A stretch of DNA of 12,918 bases from assembly GCA_937890485.1 (NCBI GenBank), contig CALBXN010000177.1:1-12918 (forward strand), in the 5' to 3' direction. Under the pieces are notes generated by a model. That model was not told the DNA's origin. It saw nothing but the letters and a program-made list of their open reading frames with translations, and made no database searches. Source of the DNA: an uncultured Treponema sp. (GTDB lineage Bacteria; Spirochaetota; Spirochaetia; Treponematales; Treponemataceae). This document shows, piece by piece, positions 7,458 to 12,918 of this stretch; position 1 is the stretch's first letter; every line of letters begins with the position of its first letter. Made by a program: the position numbers and the translations under genes.

Positions 7458-7480
7458 TTTTCTTAGAAAATCTTAGAAAA
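7458..7480. repeat. Short tandem and inverted repeat upstream of the tocopherol-cyclase-like gene
   Basis: TCTTAGAAAA occurs twice in tandem (7461-7470 and 7471-7480), and TTTTCT-T-AGAAAA (7458-7470) is a perfect small dyad. It sits about 45-65 bp before the ATG of the gene at 7415, where an operator would be plausible. It is AT-rich and short, so chance is a real alternative. Confidence 0.3.
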
Positions 7481-7489
7481 ATCTGCAAA

Positions 7490-7512
7490 AAATCCAATTT
7501 ATCAAATAAATT
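7490..7512 (-). terminator. Weak AT-rich hairpin after the small gene
   Basis: Directly after the stop codon at 7513 the minus strand reads AATTTAT-TTG-ATAAATT (7512-7496), a perfect 7-bp stem made only of A and T, then GGATTTTTT. It may terminate or attenuate transcription between the small gene and the tocopherol-cyclase-like gene, but a stem without G-C pairs would be inefficient. Confidence 0.3.
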
Positions 7513-7728
7513 TTAGTCAGCGATATTATCCAATGCTTTTGAAATATCTTTTTGATCAGTTGGGAAATATTCATCTAAGAATTCATAGCATTCCATAGCA
7601 TTTCTTTGTACATGTTCGTACCAAATATAATACAATTCATCATCTACATTTCCAGGATATGGTGCTCCTTGGATATCTGAAACCAATTTTCTTAATTTTT
7701 CTGAACATTCTTTGAATTTTTTATCCAT
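7513..7728 (-). CDS. Small acidic protein of unknown function, 71 residues
   Basis: Begins MDKKFKECSEKLRKL and ends KALDNIAD. It is not recognised as any named family. It looks soluble and mostly helical, with a basic N-terminal helix, a central turn around GAPYPGNVDD, then an aromatic and acidic helix (DELYYIWYEHVQRNAMECYEF). It has two cysteines far apart and no signal peptide or membrane segment. The ATG at 7728 is preferred over an in-frame TTG at 7734, because AGG (7738-7736) lies 7 nt before the ATG but only 1 nt before the TTG. It follows the M16C peptidase gene by about 50 bp on the same strand and is probably co-transcribed with it, although a dyad TTGTA-AAG-TACAA (7753-7765) sits in the gap. 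A real gene is likely from the start signal and protein-like composition, but homologs could not be checked. Confidence 0.75.
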   Translation of the reverse strand: MDKKFKECSEKLRKLVSDIQGAPYPGNVDDELYYIWYEHVQRNAMECYEFLDEYFPTDQKDISKALDNIAD

Positions 7729-7752
7729 AATCAAACCTGCTTATAATTTATT

Positions 7753-7765
7753 TTGTAAAGTACAA
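7753..7765. promoter_or_regulatory. Small dyad between peptidase and small gene
   Basis: TTGTA-AAG-TACAA is a perfect 5-bp inverted repeat about 25 bp upstream of the small gene's ATG. On the minus strand a TATAAG follows it at poor (14-bp) spacing from TTGTAC. It could be an operator or part of a weak internal promoter, or simply chance. Confidence 0.2.
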
Positions 7766-7780
7766 TGTCTATGTATCATA

Positions 7781-10700
7781 TTATAAAGGCAAATTCACAA
7801 ATTTGCTAGTAAAATCTTCTATTTTTGTAAAAATAATTGCTGATTTACTTGTTTTAGAATCTTGGCAAATAGATTTTGCATTATCAATTAAATTATCAAC
7901 AGTGGCTTCTAAAACCAATTTTGTGTTATTAAATCTATACTCATCATCAATACCATATAAAAGCCTACGGAATTGAATAAATCCTTTTGCAGAAGGTGCT
8001 TTTGGCTGCGTTATTTTACTGTAAAAACCAGTTTTTATTCGCTCAAATTCAGTTTCATCAATAGTCCAGTTATCAATATTTTCAAAAATATTTTTTACAA
8101 TTTCCTTTGATTTATATGGATTTGGATCTCTATAGGTTGAAATATTAAAAACATTATCTTGCATATCAAAAGATGAATGAGCACCATAACAACCACCAAT
8201 TGTTCGTAGTTGTTCCCATAAAACTGTATTAGAAAGCCAATGTGCAAACAATGAAGTATACACATTTGATTTTACATCAGTTAAAGAAGTAGAAAAAGCT
8301 TGGGCATATATTCCAACTTGAGTAGGAAACACAAAATGTTCTAATTCTTCACTATCACCTTGAATTTCAGTTAATTTGTAAAATTCATCATCTGAGCACA
8401 TAAATGGAGGCTTTATTTTACCTTTGTAATAAGGAAATTCCTGAATTTGTTGTTTCAAACAAGATTTTGCTTTTTCAAGACCAGATTCTTCTGCAACTAA
8501 ATGAACAATAAATCCACTATCAATAACAGTTTTATGAATTTGTTCTAATTTTGATTGTAATGACTTTATATTTTGTTTAGAAAAATCCTGAGATTTTATT
8601 GCAAATAATTGAGAAACGCCACATAAAATTTCATCAATAGCGTTATTTTTTGACATCTTACAAGAAGCTCTCATTGATGGATAATTGTATCCCATAGAAG
8701 TGATTGATGAACATAAATCATTTGTATATTCTGTGAGTAAATCTGATAATCGTTCTGTATCAGAAAAATCTACAGTTTTTATGGCAGAAAAAAGCATTTT
8801 TACAGCTTCTTCAGTTTTTTCTTCTAGCATTTTTATACGAACAACAAGCCAATTTCGTGCAATATTTGGATCATACTTGTAAAGATATTCCATCAATTTG
8901 GCATCTTTTAAATCTTTACAGCCGATTTTTTCGTAAAAAGATTTTGGACATGAAGAATTAATGATAGTTGAAGTAAAATCCCCTGTACATTTTGTACTTA
9001 TTAGAGAACTTTCAATCCAAGATTTTCCATCAAAGCCCAAATTAGTTAAAACATCTGCATAAAAAGACAAGAAGAAATAATCTTTTGGTTCAAGCAAATC
9101 AATAGGAAAACACAAATTGACATAAACAATTCCATTTACGTTTTCTTTGTTTTCATAAATATCAACACCTAAAATTTCAGATTTTTCAATCGTGGCTTTT
9201 TCAAACTTCACTTTTATATCTTTAGAAGTTAGATGAGGAATTAAATTACAATTTTCTGGAGTTTCTGGTGTTTTTTGAAATTCATTTAATTTTTTTGTAT
9301 CTGCTTTGATTTTTTCAAAGAAGGATTTTCTTTCTTTTTTAGGTACAGATTTACAAATTAAATCAATTTTATTTTTTAGAATTTTATCAAACTTCTTGTT
9401 ATATTTTTTATCAGGAATTACAGTTAAACAAATTCTACTGTTATTATTCAATAAATATTTTTCGATTAAAGAATTCAAATAATCCTTGTTATTCTTAATA
9501 TTTTCTTTTATTTCATTAAAAATTACATTACAAGAAATTGAACCAGCTGGATTACTGCCATTCATCCAATTTCTATAAGCTCGTTGCATTAAAACTAAAG
9601 AATATGGTCCACCACTGGCTCTCCGAATTTCTCGATTAGAAAAATCTTGTGACATTAAAGCACTTTCAATTTCATCTTGTGAAATACCATCTTTTATTAT
9701 TTTATTTAGTTGTTCAAAAATAAATTTTTCAAAAAGTTTTTCTTTGCCTTTTTTTACACCTCGTACACCAAAACCATACATTATGTATCGTAAAGCCGTG
9801 GAAAAATAAGAATTGCTTAAATCTTCACATAAGCCACTTTGCAAAATAGCTCTGTATAAAGGTGCTCCATCGTGTCCTAAAAGAATTTCAAAAATTAATA
9901 TAAGTTCCATAAGTTCTAATTGATTTGTAATTTCGTTGCTTTTCCAAGCTAAAACTACATTAGAACCTTTACTTGAGTTTTCAATAGGACCTATTTTGGT
10001 AATATATTTAGGACTATCAAATTTTTTTGAAAAAGTCATTTTTTCAATTTTATTTACATCAAACTCTGGATGAGATTTTTCTGTGATTTTTGACAAGAAT
10101 TTTTCATTTATAAAATCAAGTTGTTTTTTTGTAGAAATATTTCCGTACAAAAATAATTTACAATTTGATGGATGATAATAAAATTTGTGAAATTCAATAA
10201 ATTCTTCGTAAGTTAAATCAGGAATATAAAAAGGATTTCCACCTGAATCATGGGCGTAAGAAGAATCTTCAAAGAGAGATTCAATTACATAAGTATGAAT
10301 GAGATTACTTAACCCAGAATAATCTCCTTTCATTTCATTAAAAACAACACCCTGAAAATTTAATTTTCCATTTTTATCAAATTCAAGTCTGTGGGCTTCT
10401 TGCATAAAAGTTTCTTTTGTCAACAAAGGAAAGAAAACCGCATCTCCATAAACAGCCATAAGGTTAAAATAATCAACTTCTTCTGTAGAACTAGCAGGAT
10501 ATAAAGTTTTATCAGGAAAAGTCATTGCATTTAAAAAAGTCTGCATGCTTTGATTTGATAATTTTATAAATGGGTCTTTTAAGGGATAATTTTTGGAACC
10601 ACATAAAACTGAATGTTCGATAATATGAGCTGTTCCTTTTGAATCTGATGAAGGAGTTTTAAATCCAAAAGAAAATAAGTTTTCTTCATCTTCATTCAAC

Positions 10701-10834
10701 ATATGAAAAACTTCTAAGCCTGTTATTTCGTGTTTTAACAAAATTCCTACAGATTTGTATTCTGAAATTTCACTAATATCAACAACTTTAAATCCATTGT
10801 AAACTTCGTTAAGTTTTAATTCATTTTGAGTCAT
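7781..10834 (-). CDS. M16C zinc metallopeptidase, presequence protease (PreP)-like
   Basis: A 1017-residue protein of the length and layout of the M16C subfamily (PreP, Cym1, falcilysin), clamshell oligopeptidases that degrade unfolded peptides. The inverted zinc motif HxxEH is present as HIIEH (H70, E73 catalytic base, H74). The likely third ligand is E167 in VVFNEMKG, at family-like spacing. A middle M16C-associated region spans about 460-700. The second catalytic-lobe features appear as GGCYG (about 880-884) and the RRLLYG segment near 956-961. There is no signal peptide, so it is presumably cytoplasmic and recycles peptides. The ATG at 10834 is chosen over the in-frame TTG at 10840, because AGGA (10845-10842) lies 7 nt from the ATG and 1 nt from the TTG. 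That AGGA overlaps the DUF554 stop codon. All three metal-site elements look intact, so it should be active. Confidence 0.93.
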   Translation of the reverse strand: MTQNELKLNEVYNGFKVVDISEISEYKSVGILLKHEITGLEVFHMLNEDEENLFSFGFKTPSSDSKGTAHIIEHSVLCGSKNYPLKDPFIKLSNQSMQTFLNAMTFPDKTLYPASSTEEVDYFNLMAVYGDAVFFPLLTKETFMQEAHRLEFDKNGKLNFQGVVFNEMKGDYSGLSNLIHTYVIESLFEDSSYAHDSGGNPFYIPDLTYEEFIEFHKFYYHPSNCKLFLYGNISTKKQLDFINEKFLSKITEKSHPEFDVNKIEKMTFSKKFDSPKYITKIGPIENSSKGSNVVLAWKSNEITNQLELMELILIFEILLGHDGAPLYRAILQSGLCEDLSNSYFSTALRYIMYGFGVRGVKKGKEKLFEKFIFEQLNKIIKDGISQDEIESALMSQDFSNREIRRASGGPYSLVLMQRAYRNWMNGSNPAGSISCNVIFNEIKENIKNNKDYLNSLIEKYLLNNNSRICLTVIPDKKYNKKFDKILKNKIDLICKSVPKKERKSFFEKIKADTKKLNEFQKTPETPENCNLIPHLTSKDIKVKFEKATIEKSEILGVDIYENKENVNGIVYVNLCFPIDLLEPKDYFFLSFYADVLTNLGFDGKSWIESSLISTKCTGDFTSTIINSSCPKSFYEKIGCKDLKDAKLMEYLYKYDPNIARNWLVVRIKMLEEKTEEAVKMLFSAIKTVDFSDTERLSDLLTEYTNDLCSSITSMGYNYPSMRASCKMSKNNAIDEILCGVSQLFAIKSQDFSKQNIKSLQSKLEQIHKTVIDSGFIVHLVAEESGLEKAKSCLKQQIQEFPYYKGKIKPPFMCSDDEFYKLTEIQGDSEELEHFVFPTQVGIYAQAFSTSLTDVKSNVYTSLFAHWLSNTVLWEQLRTIGGCYGAHSSFDMQDNVFNISTYRDPNPYKSKEIVKNIFENIDNWTIDETEFERIKTGFYSKITQPKAPSAKGFIQFRRLLYGIDDEYRFNNTKLVLEATVDNLIDNAKSICQDSKTSKSAIIFTKIEDFTSKFVNLPL

Positions 10835-10841
10835 GTTCAAT

Positions 10842-10845
10842 TCCT
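10842..10845 (-). promoter_or_regulatory. Ribosome binding site of the M16C peptidase gene
   Basis: AGGA on the minus strand overlaps the DUF554 TAG stop (TAGGA) and stands 7 nt before the ATG at 10834. The overlap implies that ribosomes ending DUF554 can re-initiate on the peptidase gene. It also decides against the TTG at 10840. Confidence 0.75.
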
Positions 10846-11614
10846 ATTTCATAAAAGAAAAAATATTTTGAATATATGGGTCTACTAAAACAAAAATTAC
10901 TACTAAAATCATTGCAGGTAAATAATTTGCTGTTTTAATCTTTTTTATTTCCAAAAGATTTATTCCAATCATCATAATTATACATCCACCTGCTGCAGAA
11001 AGTTCTGTAATCAATCCATCTGTAACATAAGGAGCAATTACAGAAGAAAGTAATGTCAACGCACCTTGATAAATTAAAATTGCAATACAAGAAAATGCAG
11101 TTCCTACTCCCATCGAAGCAGCAAATCCAATTGCCATAAAACCGTCAAGAACTGATTTTGTAAAAATAATCGTATAATCTTTTTGAATTCCAGCCTTAAA
11201 AGAACCAATTATTGCCATTGCTCCAACGCAAAACAAAACAGATGCGTTTAAAAAAGCATAAGCAAAATTTTTTTGTGAAGAAAGTGGTTTTGAAATTTCA
11301 TTAATTTCTGGATTTTCTTTTGTTTCTTGATAAACTTTCTTGTGGTAAAAATGTTTTTCTAAAAATTTACCAAATTTTAAAATTTTTCCGTCAATATCTG
11401 CTAAATTTCCTAAAATTCCACCTATAATAAGGGATAGAATAACATAAATAATGTTGTTATAAGCTAGTGCCATCTGCAAGCCTATAACTAAAGTTACAAT
11501 TCCTGCGGCATCAGAAATAGTAACATTTAATTCTTTTGTCATTTTATTTGAAATAGCAAGGCCTAAAATAGAACCTAAAATTATAGCAATACAATTTACG
11601 AAAACAACAATCAT
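10844..11614 (-). CDS. DUF554 family integral membrane protein
   Basis: A 256-residue polytopic inner-membrane protein of the DUF554 (E. coli YqgA / B. subtilis YdfK) type. The role is unproven and transport is only a guess. Family-like features are the N-terminal VNCIAIILGSILGL (6-19), the LSLIIGGILGNLADIDGKI block (60-78), ASVLFCVGAMAIIGS (124-138), TKSVLDG (152-158), the IYQGALTLL segment (181-189), and the C-terminal GINLLEIKKIKTANYLPA (217-234). Hydrophobic segments fall roughly at 1-20, 36-70 (two), 118-140, 155-190 (two), 205-222 and 230-250, with a hydrophilic loop at about 78-115. It fits family length. The M1 start aligns with the family N-terminus, but eight Ts directly precede the ATG and there is no Shine-Dalgarno. 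It is the first gene of the minus-strand cluster. Confidence 0.92.
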   Translation of the reverse strand: MIVVFVNCIAIILGSILGLAISNKMTKELNVTISDAAGIVTLVIGLQMALAYNNIIYVILSLIIGGILGNLADIDGKILKFGKFLEKHFYHKKVYQETKENPEINEISKPLSSQKNFAYAFLNASVLFCVGAMAIIGSFKAGIQKDYTIIFTKSVLDGFMAIGFAASMGVGTAFSCIAILIYQGALTLLSSVIAPYVTDGLITELSAAGGCIIMMIGINLLEIKKIKTANYLPAMILVVIFVLVDPYIQNIFSFMK

Positions 11615-11621
11615 AAAAAAA

Positions 11622-11650
11622 AGACTATATATTTAGGTTGATTATGTCAA
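11622..11650 (-). promoter_or_regulatory. Likely promoter of DUF554 and the genes after it
   Basis: On the minus strand a perfect TTGACA (11650-11645) is followed by either TATAGT after 15 bp (11629-11624) or TAGTCT after 17 bp (11627-11622). The start codon lies only 9 or 7 nt beyond, so the transcript would be leaderless or nearly so. The -35 is the strong part of the evidence and the -10 choice is uncertain. Confidence 0.55.
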
Positions 11651-11665
11651 GTAAAGTGATATAAT
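11638..11665 (+). promoter_or_regulatory. Likely promoter of the pyrimidine-nucleoside phosphorylase gene
   Basis: TTGATT (11638-11643, 4/6) and a perfect TATAAT (11660-11665) are 16 bp apart. Transcription would start near 11672, giving a leader of about 24 nt that holds GAGG (11687-11690), 5 nt before the ATG. Its -35 is separated by one base from the -35 of the divergent DUF554 promoter. Confidence 0.7.
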
Positions 11666-11695
11666 ATAGTAAAATAATTTTTGAAAGAGGCAAAA

Positions 11696-12918
11696 ATGCG
11701 TGCTACTGATATCATCATGAAAAAAAGAGGAACTGTAATAAATCCTAAAGGACAAGAACTTTCAAAAGAAGAACTTGAATTTTTAATCAAGGGATATGTG
11801 GCACAAGAAATTCCTGAATATCAAATTTCTGCTTGGCTTATGGCAGTTTACTTTAACGGAATGACATTTTCTGAAACTGCAAACCTAACAGAAGTAATGT
11901 TACATTCTGGAGACTTAATTGATTTTTCAAAAATGAATCTTTCTGGTCCTTTTGTAGACAAACATTCTACAGGAGGTGTTGGAGATAAAATTTCACTTCC
12001 TTTAGCACCTATTGTTGCTGCTTGTGGCGTAAAAGTTCCAATGATGAGTGGAAGAGCTTTAGGGCATACAGGTGGAACTTTAGATAAATTAGAATCAATC
12101 AAAGGATATAATGTAAATCTATCTAAAGAAGAATTTGCTTCAATCATTGAACAAGTTGGATTTGCAATGACAGGTCAGACAAAACAAATTGTTCCAGCTG
12201 ACAGACTTTTGTACGCTCTAAGAGATGTTACTGCAACTGTTGAATCAATTCCGCTAATTACAGGAAGTATCCTTTCTAAAAAAATTGCAGAAGGTTCACA
12301 AGCTCTTGTATTTGACGTAAAATATGGCACTGGTGCTTTCATGAAAACAGCTGAAGATGCAGAACTTTTAGCAGAAAGTCTTGTAAAAACAACTCAGCAA
12401 ATGGGAAGAAAAGCCTCTGCTTTAATTACTAATATGAATACACCACTTGGCTATAAAACAGGAAACTTTTTAGAAATTGAAGAAACCCTAGATTGTCTTG
12501 AAAACATCGGTCCAAAAGATGTAATGGAACTAACCTACGCTTTAGCCGTTCAAATGATTTTATTGGCAGAAAAAACTGATAACAAAGAAGAAGCACTTGC
12601 AATGTGTAAAAAAGCAGTTGAATCTGGCAAAGCAATGGAATTATTTTTAAAAAATGTGGAACTTCAAGGTGGAAATGTAAAAAAACTTTTGGAACAAAGA
12701 AATAACCGAAGAAGTCAATTTTATCGCAAGATAAAAGCCAGTCAAGATGGTTTTATCAAAATTGATGCTTATCAATGTGGATTGGCAGGAATTCATCTTG
12801 GTGTTGGAAGAAATGTTACAACAGAAAAAGTTTGTGCAGATGCAGGATTTATTTTGCACAAAACAGAAGGAAACTTTGTAAAAAAAGATGAACTAAAAAA
12901 ACTTCTCAATACAAATAT
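11696..12918 (+). CDS. pdp: Pyrimidine-nucleoside phosphorylase, 3' end cut by the window
   Basis: The first 407 codons of an enzyme that cleaves uridine, thymidine and deoxyuridine with phosphate, yielding the base and (deoxy)ribose 1-phosphate, for salvage or carbon use. The phosphate-binding loop DKHSTGGVGDK (88-98) contains the K-H-S residues (89-91). The family signature SGRALGHTGGTLDKLE spans 118-133. Base-binding residues R176, S191 and K195 have the same spacing as R171, S186 and K190 of E. coli thymidine phosphorylase. The glycine loop reads DVKYGTGAFMK (207-217). The C-terminal domain is recognisable (AGIHLGVGR near 363-371). The family is about 430-440 residues long, so only some 25-35 residues are missing. 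Close similarity to Gram-positive PyNP favours pdp over deoA, but substrate range cannot be told by eye. The start is fixed by GAGG 5 nt upstream and the family N-terminus. Confidence 0.95.
   Translation, partial: MRATDIIMKKRGTVINPKGQELSKEELEFLIKGYVAQEIPEYQISAWLMAVYFNGMTFSETANLTEVMLHSGDLIDFSKMNLSGPFVDKHSTGGVGDKISLPLAPIVAACGVKVPMMSGRALGHTGGTLDKLESIKGYNVNLSKEEFASIIEQVGFAMTGQTKQIVPADRLLYALRDVTATVESIPLITGSILSKKIAEGSQALVFDVKYGTGAFMKTAEDAELLAESLVKTTQQMGRKASALITNMNTPLGYKTGNFLEIEETLDCLENIGPKDVMELTYALAVQMILLAEKTDNKEEALAMCKKAVESGKAMELFLKNVELQGGNVKKLLEQRNNRRSQFYRKIKASQDGFIKIDAYQCGLAGIHLGVGRNVTTEKVCADAGFILHKTEGNFVKKDELKKLLNTN

Noticed and set aside
10838..10840. TTG at 10840 as start of the M16C peptidase
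   Set aside because: Only 1 nt from the AGGA, whereas the ATG at 10834 is 7 nt away. The two extra residues have no support.

Overview
The window reads as ordinary chromosomal DNA from an AT-rich bacterium. The best guess is a spirochaete of the Treponema group, at moderate confidence. This rests on the overall look of the proteins (YbiT-type ABC-F factor, M16C protease, DUF554 membrane protein, tocopherol-cyclase-like protein) and on short dispersed-looking palindromic repeats between genes. No rRNA, tRNA, CRISPR array, transposase, phage gene or attachment site was seen.

Layout. Positions 1-302 hold no convincing gene, but contain two adjacent perfect hairpins (8-50) and a likely extended -10 promoter (215-242). 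A two-gene plus-strand operon follows: a DEAD-box RNA helicase with a long lysine/serine-rich tail (303-1880), and an ABC-F ATPase of the YbiT type (1884-3521). The ABC-F gene starts at TTG, and its Shine-Dalgarno sequence is formed by the last codons of the helicase. The 164-bp convergent gap that follows holds an imperfect palindromic repeat (3540-3609) and a strong bidirectional terminator (3628-3676).

From 11614 down to 3686 all genes are on the minus strand. In transcription order they are a DUF554 membrane protein, a large M16C (PreP-like) zinc metallopeptidase, a 71-residue acidic protein of unknown function, a tocopherol-cyclase-like protein of unknown role, and the ClpB disaggregase. 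DUF554 and the peptidase are 9 nt apart and surely co-transcribed. ClpB seems to have its own promoter. From 11696 to the right edge runs a pyrimidine-nucleoside phosphorylase on the plus strand, cut off by the window end. It is divergent from DUF554 across an 81-bp gap with nearly abutting promoters.

Functionally, the left operon deals with RNA and ribosome function, and the minus-strand genes include two protein-quality-control enzymes (M16C protease, ClpB). The phosphorylase salvages pyrimidine nucleosides. I see no clearly new biological system. The most interesting points are an ABC-F protein in which one of the two composite ATP sites looks degenerate in both halves, two genes (clpB, DUF554) with promoter/start spacing that suggests leaderless mRNAs, two uncharacterised proteins beside clpB, and the palindromic repeats.
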